DNA of 64,000 nucleotides from Croceicoccus sp. Ery15 (GCF_020985305.1 NZ_CP087588.1:1910501-1974500); one strand, 5' to 3'. Positions 1 to 9,154 are shown, counted from the first letter of the stretch. The notes: a model not told the origin generated them from the sequence alone. A program made the numbers and translations.

Positions 1-133
1 GGGTCAGCGATTTCAGCATGGGCGTGCGCACGACCTGTCCGGCAATGCGGCGGGCGGCGGCCCGGACATCGTCGGCATTGAACGGCAGTGCGGCTTGCGC
101 CGTGTTGGCGGTATCGGTCTGAAGATCGGACAT
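1..133 (-). CDS. ilvA: Threonine dehydratase (threonine ammonia-lyase), N-terminal part only
   Basis: This is the first 44 codons of a minus-strand gene that runs off the left edge; the ATG is at 131-133. The N-terminus contains ADDVRAAARRIAGQVVRTPM, which matches the start of the PLP-dependent threonine dehydratases that convert threonine to 2-oxobutyrate for isoleucine synthesis. The PLP lysine and the rest of the fold lie outside the window, so a related fold-type II PLP enzyme such as a serine/threonine dehydratase cannot be excluded. The gene is divergent from the amidohydrolase at 193. Confidence 0.7.
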   Translation of the reverse strand, partial: MSDLQTDTANTAQAALPFNADDVRAAARRIAGQVVRTPMLKSLT

Positions 134-192
134 AGGGCAAAGCCCCTATCGGATATGGCGCGACTTGCAAATGCGGTTTAGACCCCGTCGCC

Positions 193-1869
193 ATGACTGC
201 ACCCGCTATGTCCGCGAAACGCCTGTTCGCAACCGTCACCGCCCTTATTACCGCCACCCTGCCCGCCGCCGCGCTGGCCGATACTCTGATCGAGAATGTG
301 GACGGCATCCGTGTCGAGCGTGACGGCACGGTCGAACGCTTTACCGCCATGCTGATCGACGACGACGGCAGGGTCGCGAAGCTTTATCAACGGCGCGACA
401 AGCTGCCCAAGGAAGTCGATTACAAGCTCGACGGCGACGGGCGGGTCCTGATTCCGTCTTTTATCGATTCGCACCTGCACCTGACCGATACGGGGCTGGC
501 GGCGATGATTCTCGACCTGTCAGACACCGCATCTTTGGCCGAGGCGCAGGAGAAAATCGCAGATTATGCCGCCCGCTATCCCAATCGCGGCTGGATCATC
601 GGGCGCGGCTGGAATCAGGAGAAATGGGGACTTGGCCGCTTTCCCACGGCCAGCGATCTGGACGCGGCCGTCAGCGACCGGCCCGTCTGGCTGATGCGCG
701 CCGACGGCCATGCGGGCTGGGCGAACAGCGCGGCCATGGCAGCGGCAGGGGTCACCGCAAAGACTGTCGATCCCGAAGGCGGGCGGATCATCCGCGATGC
801 CGCCAAGGCACCATCGGGCGTGTTCGTCGATAATGCAATGGGCGCGATCGCCGCACTCGTCCCCGAACCGCGCCCCGAAGAGCGCGACATTGCGCTGGAC
901 AAGGCACAGCAATTGCTGCTCGCCCACGGGATTACCGCTGTGGCGGACATGGGAACCACGATCGACGACTGGCAGGCCTTGCGCCGGTCGGGCGATGCGG
1001 GGCGGCTGCGCATCCGCGTGATGGGCTATGCCGGCGGGATTGAGCAGATGGTGACGATCGCGGGCGCCGAACCGACGCCGTGGCTCTATGGCGACCGGCT
1101 CTTTCTGGGCGGGGTGAAGCTTTACCTCGACGGCGCATTGGGATCGCGCGGCGCATGGCTGCTGGCCGATTATGCCGATGCGCCGGGCGAACGCGGGCTG
1201 CCGCTGAAAAACGGCACCCAATTGCGCAATATGATGAGCCGCGCTGCCATGGCCGGTTTCCAGCCCGCCGTGCATGCCATCGGCGATGCGGCGAATCGCG
1301 AAGTGCTCGATTCGATCCTCGAACTCAACGAAACCTATACCGGCGACCGGCGCTGGCGGGTCGAACATGCGCAGATCGTCGATCCGATTGACCTGCCCCG
1401 ATTCGCGCAGCTGGGCGCAGTGGCATCGGTACAGCCGGTGCACCAGACATCGGACCGCCAGATGGCGGAGGCGCGGCTGGGGCCAGACAGGCTGCAAGGT
1501 GCCTATGCGTGGCGAACGCTGATCGACAGCGGCGGCGCCGTGGCATTCGGCTCCGATTCGCCGGTCGAGCCGGTTGATGTCTGGGCCGGAATCGCCGCTG
1601 CGGTTACGCGGCAGGACGCAGATAGCCAACCGTTCGGCGGATGGATGCCGCAGGAACGGATCAGCCGCGAACAGGCATTGGCGGGTTTCACATCGGGCGC
1701 GGCATGGGCTGGCAAGGCCGACGGCCGCTTCGGTTCTCTGGCCCCCGGCGAATGGGCCGATTTCCTGTTTATCAGCGCCGATCCGCTGCTGGCGGCAGAG
1801 GGTGAATTACGCACCATCGCGGTCGAGGAAACATGGATCGCCGGCCGCCGGGCCTATCGCCGGGACTGA
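193..1869 (+). CDS. Exported amidohydrolase (YtcJ-like, amidohydrolase family 3)
   Basis: A 558-residue protein with an N-terminal signal peptide (about residues 8-30, ending ALADT), so it probably acts in the periplasm. It has the layout of YtcJ-type metal-dependent amidohydrolases: a small beta domain, then the HxH metal motif (His94, His96 in SFIDSHLHL), a TIM-barrel core with VHAIGDAANR and VEHAQIVD, and a late GSDSPVEP aspartate motif near residue 455. Family members hydrolyse amide bonds, and substrates differ widely, so none is assigned. No clear Shine-Dalgarno precedes 193; an ATG at 208 (MSAKRLF) gives a more typical signal peptide and may be the real start. It stands alone, divergent from the ilvA-like gene. 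Confidence 0.85.
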   Translation: MTAPAMSAKRLFATVTALITATLPAAALADTLIENVDGIRVERDGTVERFTAMLIDDDGRVAKLYQRRDKLPKEVDYKLDGDGRVLIPSFIDSHLHLTDTGLAAMILDLSDTASLAEAQEKIADYAARYPNRGWIIGRGWNQEKWGLGRFPTASDLDAAVSDRPVWLMRADGHAGWANSAAMAAAGVTAKTVDPEGGRIIRDAAKAPSGVFVDNAMGAIAALVPEPRPEERDIALDKAQQLLLAHGITAVADMGTTIDDWQALRRSGDAGRLRIRVMGYAGGIEQMVTIAGAEPTPWLYGDRLFLGGVKLYLDGALGSRGAWLLADYADAPGERGLPLKNGTQLRNMMSRAAMAGFQPAVHAIGDAANREVLDSILELNETYTGDRRWRVEHAQIVDPIDLPRFAQLGAVASVQPVHQTSDRQMAEARLGPDRLQGAYAWRTLIDSGGAVAFGSDSPVEPVDVWAGIAAAVTRQDADSQPFGGWMPQERISREQALAGFTSGAAWAGKADGRFGSLAPGEWADFLFISADPLLAAEGELRTIAVEETWIAGRRAYRRD

Positions 1870-2175
1870 CGGAAACACTATCAAAGGTTGTTGCGCAAAT
1901 GCGGCAATCGTGTGCTGCAGAGCAAAAAAATGATGCTTCACATGCGTTTGAACCGATTAATGGCGTTGACACAGAGGGCTTTAAACGTATTTTCGGGCTC
2001 GAAATCCGGAAGGTTCGCCATGTCAGCGCATTAGCGTTTGGTTTGCCGTGCTGGAGGGTGTCATGAATTCGTCGCTTGGGGGACATAGCTACGAATCGTG
2101 ATTGAAGATTCGGTCCGGGGCAGGTTTACGCCCGCTCGGATTCGAAATGAATTGAGCGAACAAGGAGATAAACTT
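1870..2175. other. Intergenic region upstream of the small acidic membrane protein
   Basis: These 306 bases carry no convincing gene. They are clearly lower in GC than the flanking genes. They contain a promoter-like pair (1966-1993) and the Shine-Dalgarno of the next gene (AGGAG near 2163). Short reading frames through here have no ribosome site and no recognisable protein. Confidence 0.6.
1966..1993 (+). promoter_or_regulatory. Candidate sigma-70-type promoter for the 2176 gene
   Basis: TTGACA at 1966-1971 and TATTTT at 1988-1993 are separated by 16 bases. This would give a 5' untranslated leader of roughly 175 bases before the ATG at 2176. The match is by eye only and no start site is known. 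Confidence 0.4.
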
Positions 2176-2397
2176 ATGATCCTCCGTAAGATGGCCACTG
2201 CCGCAACTGCGCTGGCTCTCGTATCGGCACCGATCGCTGCTTCGGCTGCGCAAGGTGAACAGCGCGCTGCTGCTCCGGCTGAAGAAGCCAGCGAAATGGG
2301 CGGCTCGCCGATCCTGGCCGTGCTGGCTGCCGTTCTCGTCGGGGTCGGCATCTACATCGCCGTCGATGGCGATGATGACGATCCGATCAGCCTCTGA
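2176..2397 (+). CDS. Small membrane protein with acidic tail, unknown function
   Basis: A 73-residue protein with its ATG at 2176, preceded by AGGAG at a good distance. Residues 1-24 look like a cleavable signal peptide (cut after ASA). A polar Ala/Glu-rich stretch follows, then one transmembrane segment (ILAVLAAVLVGVGIYIAV), and the protein ends in a run of aspartates (DGDDDDPISL). After cleavage it would be a tiny bitopic membrane protein with an acidic C-terminus. I do not recognise the family; comparable small proteins are common as hypotheticals in sphingomonads. It is a single-gene unit with its own candidate promoter and a strong terminator, which suggests substantial expression. Confidence 0.75.
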   Translation: MILRKMATAATALALVSAPIAASAAQGEQRAAAPAEEASEMGGSPILAVLAAVLVGVGIYIAVDGDDDDPISL

Positions 2398-2420
2398 TCT
2401 CTCGTCAGAGGCAAGATACA

Positions 2421-2450
2421 AAAGGGCGGGGCTTCGGCTCCGCCCTTTTC
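2421..2450 (+). terminator. Rho-independent terminator
   Basis: A GC-rich hairpin AAAGGGCGG...CCGCCCTTT with a TTCG loop is followed by a short T run. It lies 24 bases after the small acidic protein gene. Because the stem starts with A residues it could also work for the convergent tatC transcript. Confidence 0.85.
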
Positions 2451-2546
2451 GTTTGTGCGTTTCAATTGTTCGGGCACGCTTGGCAAATCGGGAAAAAACT
2501 GGCGGATCGCCGGTTAGCTTGAAGGCCTGAACAGACCGGCCTGCGA

Positions 2547-3362
2547 TCAGGCCTCGGCGCTCTCGCCTTTCGGCGCATCCGCTGCCTTGGCCGCCTCGCG
2601 CGCCTGACGGCGTTCGGTGATTCGCATCAGGAACAGCGACCCTTCGAACAGCAGATAGAGCGGCAGTGCCAGCACCAGCTGCGACCCTGGATCGGGCGGA
2701 GTGATGATCGCGGCCAGCGCCACAATGCCGACAATCACATAGCGCCGCGCCTTGGCCAGCGAAGCACGGCTGACGATACCCGCACGATTGAGCAGCATCA
2801 GCAGCACGGGCAGCAAAAAGCTGATCCCGAAGGCCAGAATGAACTGCATCACCAGCGCCAGATAATCGCCCGTGCCTGGCAAAGCCTCTATCTGCAGGCC
2901 GCCCGCATCGCCCTGAAAGCCGATAAACCAGCGGAAGGCATTGGGCATGACCACGAAATAGGCGAGCGCGGCTCCGGCGGAAAACAGGATCGGCGTGGCG
3001 AACAGAAAGGGCAGGAACGCCTTTTTCTCTTTCGCATAAAGCCCCGGTGCGACGAATTGCCACAGCTGGTTGGCGATGATCGGAAACGACAGGAAAAAGG
3101 CCGCGAAGACCGCCACTTTCAGCTCGACGAAAAACGCTTCGTAAAGCTTGGTATAGATCAGCCGGCCCTGCCCGTCGGGAAACGCCTGCGTCAGCGGGCG
3201 GACGAGGATGGCGAAAATATCGTCGGCAAAGGGCAGGCAAATCGCAAAAGCCACCACCAGCGTCAAAAGACAGCGCAGCAGCCGGTTGCGCAATTCGATC
3301 AGATGATCGAGCAGCGGCGATTCGGTTTCGTCCAGATCGGAAATGCGAAACACGGGCTTCAC
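2547..3362 (-). CDS. tatC: Twin-arginine translocase subunit TatC
   Basis: A 271-residue polytopic inner-membrane protein that receives folded precursors carrying twin-arginine signal peptides. It begins with the conserved SPLLDHLIELRNRLLR segment and shows about six hydrophobic segments, as expected for TatC. The C-terminal tail is charged and Ala/Glu-rich. The start is a GTG at 3360-3362, and its GTGA overlaps the tatB stop codon, so translation is probably coupled. It is the last gene of the argS...tatABC transcript and is convergent with the small gene at 2176. Confidence 0.95.
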   Translation of the reverse strand: MKPVFRISDLDETESPLLDHLIELRNRLLRCLLTLVVAFAICLPFADDIFAILVRPLTQAFPDGQGRLIYTKLYEAFFVELKVAVFAAFFLSFPIIANQLWQFVAPGLYAKEKKAFLPFLFATPILFSAGAALAYFVVMPNAFRWFIGFQGDAGGLQIEALPGTGDYLALVMQFILAFGISFLLPVLLMLLNRAGIVSRASLAKARRYVIVGIVALAAIITPPDPGSQLVLALPLYLLFEGSLFLMRITERRQAREAAKAADAPKGESAEA

Positions 3363-3775
3363 CGGTCAGCCCCGTTGTTGGCGGGCTTGGCGGCCTCTGC
3401 GCCGGAGATGGTTCCATCGACCGGCGCAGCAGGTTCCGCCACCGGTTCCATCTGCGGATCGGCGGGCGCTTGCTCCGCTCCCTCTACCTCCGGTTCGGGC
3501 AGAGCGGGTGCTTCTCCGTCATGCGCGGGGCGCACCGCCTCGGGGTGCTTGGCCATGATCTCGGCGTTGCGCTTGTTCCATTCGGCCTGCATATCCTCCA
3601 GCTCGGCCTCGCGCACCATGGCGTCGATACCGGAACGGAAATGAGCGGAAACCTTGCGGATCTTCCCGATCCACCGGCCCGCCGAGCGCATGGCCATGGG
3701 CATATCTTTCGGACCGATGACGACCACCGCGACAATCACGATGATCAGCAACTCGATCGCGCCGATGTCGAACAT
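3359..3775 (-). CDS. tatB: Twin-arginine translocase subunit TatB
   Basis: A 138-residue protein starting MFDIGAIELLIIVIVAVVVI, the short N-terminal membrane helix of TatB, followed by GPKDMPMAMRSAGRWIGK and an amphipathic helix. The C-terminal third is Pro/Ala/Glu-rich and looks disordered, as in many alphaproteobacterial TatB proteins. TatB forms the substrate receptor with TatC. Its stop overlaps the tatC start by four bases, and tatA lies 36 bases upstream. Confidence 0.95.
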   Translation of the reverse strand: MFDIGAIELLIIVIVAVVVIGPKDMPMAMRSAGRWIGKIRKVSAHFRSGIDAMVREAELEDMQAEWNKRNAEIMAKHPEAVRPAHDGEAPALPEPEVEGAEQAPADPQMEPVAEPAAPVDGTISGAEAAKPANNGADR

Positions 3776-3811
3776 GAAGAAAGCGTCCTAACGCAGCGCC
3801 GCAATGGCGGT

Positions 3812-4060
3812 TCAGCTGCTCTTTTCGGAATCGCCGGTCGCGGCCGGCGTCTCGACGGGTTCTGCCTTTTTCTCGCTGGCTGTCGGCGCGGGCGACTGGT
3901 GGTCGATCCGGTCGGGGGCGCGCGCTTCCTCGTTCATGCCCTGCTTGAAACTTTTGATGCCCTTGCCAAAGTCACCCATCATTTCCGAGATGCGCCCGCG
4001 CCCGAACAGCACGAGGATCACGATGGCGACGATCAGCAATTGCCAGGGTCCAACATTCAT
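3812..4060 (-). CDS. tatA: Twin-arginine translocase subunit TatA
   Basis: An 82-residue protein with one N-terminal membrane helix (residues 5-20), the [20 protein letters not shown] amphipathic segment with the conserved FG motif, and a short polar tail. TatA polymerises to form the translocation element. It lies 37 bases after scpB and directly before tatB. Confidence 0.95.
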   Translation of the reverse strand: MNVGPWQLLIVAIVILVLFGRGRISEMMGDFGKGIKSFKQGMNEEARAPDRIDHQSPAPTASEKKAEPVETPAATGDSEKSS

Positions 4061-4097
4061 TTGAAATTCTCACAAACACGGGGGTTACCAAACCTGT

Positions 4098-4754
4098 TTA
4101 GGCCGATTCATCGCCTTTATCCAGTAAGGCGTGTGCATCATGTCCTTCAGGCGGATTCTCTCGAGGTTCTTCCCCCGAACGCTCGGTCATCTCGCGCTCC
4201 AGCGCTTCCTCGACCGGTTCCAGCAGGCCCGCGGCCCGCAATTCGGCAAGGCCGGGCAGGTCGCGGCGGGTGGCAAGGCCGAAATGGGTGAGGAAATCGG
4301 GCGTGGTGGCATAGATCACGGGCCGCCCCGGCACTTCGCGCCGACCGGCGGCGCGGACCCAGCCCGCTTCCATCAAAACGTCCAGCGTGCCCTTGGCCGT
4401 CTGCACGCCGCGGATCGATTCGATCTCGGCACGGCTGACAGGTTCGTGATAGGCGATGATCGCAAGGCATTCGGTCGCCGCGCGCGACAGACGCTTCACG
4501 TCCTCCCGCTCGCGCCTCAACAAATGGGCAAGGTCAGGCGCGGTCTGCAAGTGCCAGCGGGGTCCGCGCTTGACCAGTTCCACTCCGCGCCCGTCGTAAT
4601 GGCCGGCAAGCTCGGCCAAAGCCTCGCGCACATCGGCGCCGCCGAGATGATCGCCGATCTCCACCGCCGTCATTGGCTCTTGTGCGGCGAACAGCACGGC
4701 CTCTACCGCGCGGACCAGATCATCGGGATTCCGGTCGGGCGCATCCCCGCTCAT
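4098..4754 (-). CDS. scpB: Segregation and condensation protein B
   Basis: A 218-residue winged-helix protein of the kleisin-accessory ScpB family, which works with ScpA and SMC in chromosome condensation. Recognisable segments are VEAVLFAAQEPMT near the start and the second winged helix around ECLAIIAYHEPVSRAEIESI, RGVQTAKGTLDVL and PVIYATTPDFLTHFGL. The C-terminus is acidic. The start codon overlaps the scpA stop by four bases (ATGA), so the two are coupled. No smc gene lies in the window. Confidence 0.95.
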   Translation of the reverse strand: MSGDAPDRNPDDLVRAVEAVLFAAQEPMTAVEIGDHLGGADVREALAELAGHYDGRGVELVKRGPRWHLQTAPDLAHLLRREREDVKRLSRAATECLAIIAYHEPVSRAEIESIRGVQTAKGTLDVLMEAGWVRAAGRREVPGRPVIYATTPDFLTHFGLATRRDLPGLAELRAAGLLEPVEEALEREMTERSGEEPRENPPEGHDAHALLDKGDESA

Positions 4755-5581
4755 TCGCTGTCAGCCCCGCCGCGCCCCGCCAGGGCGCGCAGCCGCAACG
4801 GACCGAACACTTCGTCCTGCGCGATTTCGGCCCTGCCCTGCTTCGCCAGTTCCAGCGCCGCGACAAAGCTGCTGGCCAGCGCCGATTTGCGCAGGCGCGG
4901 ATCGGCATGGGGCGGCAGGAACTGGCGCAGTTCCATCCAGTCCAGCGATACGCCCAGCATCGAGGACACGCGCGACAGCGCGCTTTCCAGCGTCATCACC
5001 GCACGATCGCGGACCATGTGTACGACGGGCGCGGTGCGGGCCTTTACCTGCCCATAGGCCTGCACCAGATCGAACCATTCGCAATGCCACGCCCGTTTTT
5101 TCAGCACCCGCAATCCTTCCGGCGCGCCGCGGGCAAAGGTGTCGCGCCCCAACCGGTCGCGCGCCATCAGCCGCGCCGCCACATCGCGCATCGCCGCCAG
5201 CCGCTCCAGCCGCAATTGCAGGCGCAGGGCCAGTTCCTCGGGACTGGGGTCTTCCTGCTCTTCCTTGGGGAGCAGCAGCGCGGATTTCAGATAGGCAAGC
5301 CATGCCGCCATCACGAGGTAATCGGCTGCCAGTTCCAGCCGCATTTCACCCGCGCGGTCGATAAAGGCGAGATATTGGTCGGTCAGCTCAAGGATCGAGA
5401 TCCGCCGCAAATCGACCTTTTGCCTCCGCGCCAGATCGAGCAGCAGGTCGAGCGGCCCTTCCCAGCCGCCGAGTTCGACGTAAAGCCGCTCGCCCTCTTC
5501 GCTGGTGGTCGCAGCATCCTCTACCCAGCCGTCGGCCCCTTCGCCCCACAACAGGCCGGGTTCGGAGCCGTCGTCGATCAT
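4751..5581 (-). CDS. scpA: Segregation and condensation protein A
   Basis: A 276-residue kleisin that bridges the SMC head domains. The N-terminal WEGPLDLLLDLARRQKVDL and ISILELTDQYLAFI segments are typical of ScpA, as is the C-terminal winged-helix region. I start it at the ATG at 5579-5581, which overlaps the nagZ stop by four bases (ATGA). The reading frame stays open further upstream, but that stretch lies inside nagZ and has no homology. It is coupled to both nagZ and scpB. Confidence 0.93.
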   Translation of the reverse strand: MIDDGSEPGLLWGEGADGWVEDAATTSEEGERLYVELGGWEGPLDLLLDLARRQKVDLRRISILELTDQYLAFIDRAGEMRLELAADYLVMAAWLAYLKSALLLPKEEQEDPSPEELALRLQLRLERLAAMRDVAARLMARDRLGRDTFARGAPEGLRVLKKRAWHCEWFDLVQAYGQVKARTAPVVHMVRDRAVMTLESALSRVSSMLGVSLDWMELRQFLPPHADPRLRKSALASSFVAALELAKQGRAEIAQDEVFGPLRLRALAGRGGADSE

Positions 5582-6603
5582 GCCTCGACGCCCGCCGCCA
5601 TTAACAGCGCATCCCGCTTGGCGATGCATTCGGCGCGCCGTTCCGCGCCGCCGAACGGGCCGACATCCTTGCCGGCCATCGCCGCATCGAGACGGCGACG
5701 CGCATCGGGCGCGATTTCGCCGCAAGCCTCGACCGTGGCGATCATATCGGGCATTTTCGCCCAGCAATTCAGCACCAGATCGCATCCGGCCTGCAAAGCC
5801 CTGACCGAACGGTCCGCGATGGAGCCCGACAATGCCTCCATGTCGATATCGTCGCTCATCAACAGTCCGTCGAAACCGATCCGCCCGCGGATGATATCGC
5901 CGATTATTCTGGCCGATTGCGTCGCCGGATTTTCGGCATCCCACGCGGTATATTTGACATGCGCGCTCATCCCCATGGCCGCATCGCGCAAGGCATGGAA
6001 CGGCGCGATATCCTGCTCCAGTTCTGCCTCGGTTGCGGTAACGACGGGCATTTCCTTGTGACTGTCGGCACAGGCGCGGCCATGGCCGGGGATATGCTTG
6101 ACGATGCCCGCGACCCCTGCCGCGTCCAGCCCTTCCAGCACGGCGCGGCCCAGCGCAGCGACGCGCATCGGATCATGGCCGAGCGCGCGGTCCCCGATCA
6201 CGTCATGGGCGCCCGCGCAGCGCACATCCAGCAAGGGCAACGCATCGCAATTGAGCCCTGCCTCGGCCAGATCGAGGCCGATCGCCTCGGCATTCACCTG
6301 CGCCGCCTCTATCGCAGAGATCGGCGCGATATCGTAGAGCCGGTCGAACACGCCCTGCGGCGGGTATTTCGGCCATATCGGCGGCTTCATCCGCGCGACG
6401 CGCCCGCCTTCCTGATCCACGGTGATAAGCAGGTTGGCCCGTCCCGCGATGGCGCGCAATTCATCGGTCAGCGCGCGCATCTGCGCCGCATTGTCGCAAT
6501 TGCGGGCGAACAATATATAACCCGCCGGATCGGCATCGCGGAAAAAGGCGCGCTCGTCGCCGGTCAGCACGGTGCCGGAAAGGCCGAAAATCGCAGGCGT
6601 CAT
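5578..6603 (-). CDS. nagZ: Beta-N-acetylhexosaminidase (glycoside hydrolase family 3)
   Basis: A 341-residue cytoplasmic enzyme that removes N-acetylglucosamine from muropeptide fragments during cell-wall recycling. The NagZ signature KHIPGHG followed by ADSHKEMPVV supplies the histidine-aspartate catalytic dyad. VDQEGGRVARM and LLMSDDIDMEAL carry the substrate-binding and nucleophile aspartate regions. The start is the ATG at 6601-6603 (MTPAIFGLSG); the open frame upstream has no family similarity. It sits between a SPOR protein and scpA, a usual alphaproteobacterial order. Confidence 0.95.
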   Translation of the reverse strand: MTPAIFGLSGTVLTGDERAFFRDADPAGYILFARNCDNAAQMRALTDELRAIAGRANLLITVDQEGGRVARMKPPIWPKYPPQGVFDRLYDIAPISAIEAAQVNAEAIGLDLAEAGLNCDALPLLDVRCAGAHDVIGDRALGHDPMRVAALGRAVLEGLDAAGVAGIVKHIPGHGRACADSHKEMPVVTATEAELEQDIAPFHALRDAAMGMSAHVKYTAWDAENPATQSARIIGDIIRGRIGFDGLLMSDDIDMEALSGSIADRSVRALQAGCDLVLNCWAKMPDMIATVEACGEIAPDARRRLDAAMAGKDVGPFGGAERRAECIAKRDALLMAAGVEA

Positions 6604-6676
6604 AAGGGCGCCAGATTCGCGGAAATCGCGCAAATGCGCAAGTTTCGGGGGCGGGGCCGCGCCCCTTATCCCCAAA

Positions 6677-7363
6677 TCAGCGCTTTACCTGACACTCGAT
6701 GCCATTGGCCTTCAGCTCGGAACACAGGGCATTGGCGGACGACGCATCGCCCGTCACCGCCTGCAGCCGGAACACGGTGCCGATATCGGCCCGCCCCTCG
6801 ACGATTCGCCGGTTGAAATCGCCCAGCCGCTGGTAACGCTGGGTCAGCGTCTGCCACCCTTTTTGCGCCGCCGCCTCGGTCGAATAGGCGCCGACCTGCA
6901 CCCCCACGCCCGATATTTGCGGCGCGGGCGCAGTCGCCGGCTTTGGCGCTGCTTCGGCCGTCTTGGCCGCTGGCGACGCGACGGGCACAGGATCGGGCTT
7001 TTTCTGGGCGATCCGCGCCTCGCGCTCGATCCCCTCGCCCACCTTGTAACTGGTGTCGCCGGTGCCGGCGAAAGTCTTGCCGCCCGGATTTTCGGGCCGC
7101 ACCTTATACGGAGTGTCGGGGGCGGCAATCACCGAACCGTCGCCTTCGGGCGGGGCCAGTTGCCAGTCGCGCAGCAACCAGATCGCCAGTACCGACAGCA
7201 GGACGAAACCGGCCACGCCGCCCGCGAACTTGCCGATGCGGGGCCAGTCCAGCCCTTCGTCGCCATCCTCGTCCGCCGGTTCCAGCCAGGGCAGCCGCAG
7301 GTCGGTCTCGTCGAGCGCAAGCTGCGCCTCGCCGTCACCGCCATGGCTGACCTGTGGTATCAT
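6677..7363 (-). CDS. SPOR domain protein, inner-membrane anchored
   Basis: A 228-residue bitopic protein: a polar cytoplasmic N-terminus (1-45), one membrane helix (about 46-65), a Pro/Ala-rich periplasmic linker, and a C-terminal SPOR domain (about 150-228) with VQVGAYSTEAAAQKGWQTL and FRLQAVTGDASSANALC. SPOR domains bind glycan strands stripped of stem peptides and target proteins to the septum. It starts three bases after argS ends and precedes nagZ by 73 bases, so the peptidoglycan-binding and peptidoglycan-recycling genes are co-transcribed. It is not clearly FtsN. Confidence 0.9.
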   Translation of the reverse strand: MIPQVSHGGDGEAQLALDETDLRLPWLEPADEDGDEGLDWPRIGKFAGGVAGFVLLSVLAIWLLRDWQLAPPEGDGSVIAAPDTPYKVRPENPGGKTFAGTGDTSYKVGEGIEREARIAQKKPDPVPVASPAAKTAEAAPKPATAPAPQISGVGVQVGAYSTEAAAQKGWQTLTQRYQRLGDFNRRIVEGRADIGTVFRLQAVTGDASSANALCSELKANGIECQVKR

Positions 7364-7366
7364 CTC

Positions 7367-9154
7367 TTAAAGCCGCTCCGCTGCCTCAACCCCCAGAATC
7401 GAGAGGCCGTTGCGGATAACCTGCCCGATTTGCGCCGCAAGATACAGGCGCACGCCCGTGTTTACCATATCGTCTTCCACGATAAAGCGACGAGCCGGAT
7501 CGTCATTGCCCTGATTCCACAGCGCATGGAACGCAGCCGCCAGATCCATCAGGAAAAACGCGATGCGATGCGGTTCGCGCGCGCGGGCCGCCTGTTCGAC
7601 CACGCGCGGGAATTGCGCGGCCTGTTTCATCAGCACCTGTTCGTCGGTGTGCAGGATGCCCTCATTGCCCCAACTCTGGATACGCGCCGCTTCCGCCTTG
7701 TCGGCCAGCCCCGCTTCTGCCGCCTTGCGCAGCACCGATGCGATGCGGGCATGGGCATACTGGACATAGAATACAGGATTATCCTTCGACGCTTCGACCA
7801 CCTTGGCAAAGTCGAAGTCCATTTGCGCTTCGGGCTTGCGGGTCAGCATGGTGAAACGCACCACGCCCTTGCCCACTTCCTCGACCATGTCGGCAATGGT
7901 GATGAAATTGCCCGAACGCTTGGACATCTTCACCGGCTCGCCATCGCGCAGCAGTTGCACCATCTGCACCAGCTTTACGTCGAAAGGCTTCGGCTCCCCG
8001 TATTCAGCCCCGGTCAGTGCCGCGACGGCGGCCTTGATCCGCTTGACCGTGCCCGCATGGTCCGCGCCCCAGATGTCGATCAGCGCATCCGCGCCCTGCG
8101 CCTTTTGGAAGTGATAGGCCATGTCGGCCCCGAAATAGGTCCATGTGCCGTCGGACTTTTTGATCGGCCGATCCTGATCGTCGCCAAATTGGGTCGAACG
8201 GAACAGCGGCAGTTCCACCGGCTCCCAGTCTTCGGGCGTCTTGCCCTTGGGCGCTTCGAGCAGGCCGTCATAAACGAGGCCCTTTTCGCGCAGGAACGCT
8301 TCGGCAGCCTCCGGCTTGCCCTCCGCCTGCAATTTCGCTTCCGACGAAAACAGGTCGTGATGGATGCCCAACATGGCAAGATCGGCACGGATCATGTCCA
8401 TCATCGCATCGACCGCACGGGTGCGGAACAGGTCGAGCCATTCGCTTTCGGGCGCGTCCTTGTATTGCGCGCCGAATTCCTCGGCCAGCTTTGCACCGAT
8501 GGGCTTCAGATAGTCGCCCGGATAGAACCCTTCGGGAATCTCGCCGATGTCTTCACCCAGCGCTTCGCGGTAACGCAGATGCGCCGACCGGCCCAATGTC
8601 TGCACCTGCGATCCGGCATCATTGACGTAATATTCGCGGATCACGGCAAAACCGGCGAATTCCAGCAGGTCGGACAGCGAATCGCCGACCACCGCGCCGC
8701 GGCAATGGCCCATATGCATCGGTCCGGTGGGATTGGCCGAAACATATTCGACATTCACCGTCTGCCCCGCCCCCATCGCGCTGCGGCCATAGGCATCGCC
8801 CAGCGCGGCAATCGCATCCAGCTCGGCTTCCCATGCGCTGGGCGCGATCCGCAGGTTGATAAAGCCCGGCCCCGCGATTTCGGCGGCGGCGATATTGGCT
8901 TCCTTCGACAATTCGGCGGCCAGCCCCTCGGCCAGGCCGCGCGGATTGGTCCTGGCAGGTTTGGCCAGCACCATGGCGGCATTGGTCGCCAGATCGCCAT
9001 GCGCGGGATCGCGCGGCGGCTCTACCGTCACATTGCCGCGATCGAGACCGGCCGGCAGGCTGCCCGCCGCCTCCAATGCATCGAGGGCCTTGTCCACCGC
9101 GGCGGAAATGGCGGCGTGGATGGTGAGGGTCTTGTCAGTCGTCTGCGTGCTCAT
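7367..9154 (-). CDS. argS: Arginyl-tRNA synthetase
   Basis: A 595-residue class I synthetase of standard length. It has the N-terminal additional domain (NVTVEPPRDPAHGDLATNAA), the HIGH-type motif HMGH at 147-150 within VSANPTGPMHMGHCRGA, the KMSKRSGNF loop and the C-terminal DALR anticodon-binding domain. It charges tRNA-Arg. It is the first gene of the minus-strand run down to tatC. Its upstream side holds the large inverted repeat at 9240-9317. Confidence 0.97.
   Translation of the reverse strand: MSTQTTDKTLTIHAAISAAVDKALDALEAAGSLPAGLDRGNVTVEPPRDPAHGDLATNAAMVLAKPARTNPRGLAEGLAAELSKEANIAAAEIAGPGFINLRIAPSAWEAELDAIAALGDAYGRSAMGAGQTVNVEYVSANPTGPMHMGHCRGAVVGDSLSDLLEFAGFAVIREYYVNDAGSQVQTLGRSAHLRYREALGEDIGEIPEGFYPGDYLKPIGAKLAEEFGAQYKDAPESEWLDLFRTRAVDAMMDMIRADLAMLGIHHDLFSSEAKLQAEGKPEAAEAFLREKGLVYDGLLEAPKGKTPEDWEPVELPLFRSTQFGDDQDRPIKKSDGTWTYFGADMAYHFQKAQGADALIDIWGADHAGTVKRIKAAVAALTGAEYGEPKPFDVKLVQMVQLLRDGEPVKMSKRSGNFITIADMVEEVGKGVVRFTMLTRKPEAQMDFDFAKVVEASKDNPVFYVQYAHARIASVLRKAAEAGLADKAEAARIQSWGNEGILHTDEQVLMKQAAQFPRVVEQAARAREPHRIAFFLMDLAAAFHALWNQGNDDPARRFIVEDDMVNTGVRLYLAAQIGQVIRNGLSILGVEAAERL

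Noticed and set aside
5582..5944. N-terminal extension of scpA upstream of 5581
   Set aside because: The extra 121 codons lie wholly inside nagZ and show no ScpA similarity; the ATGA overlap start is far better supported.
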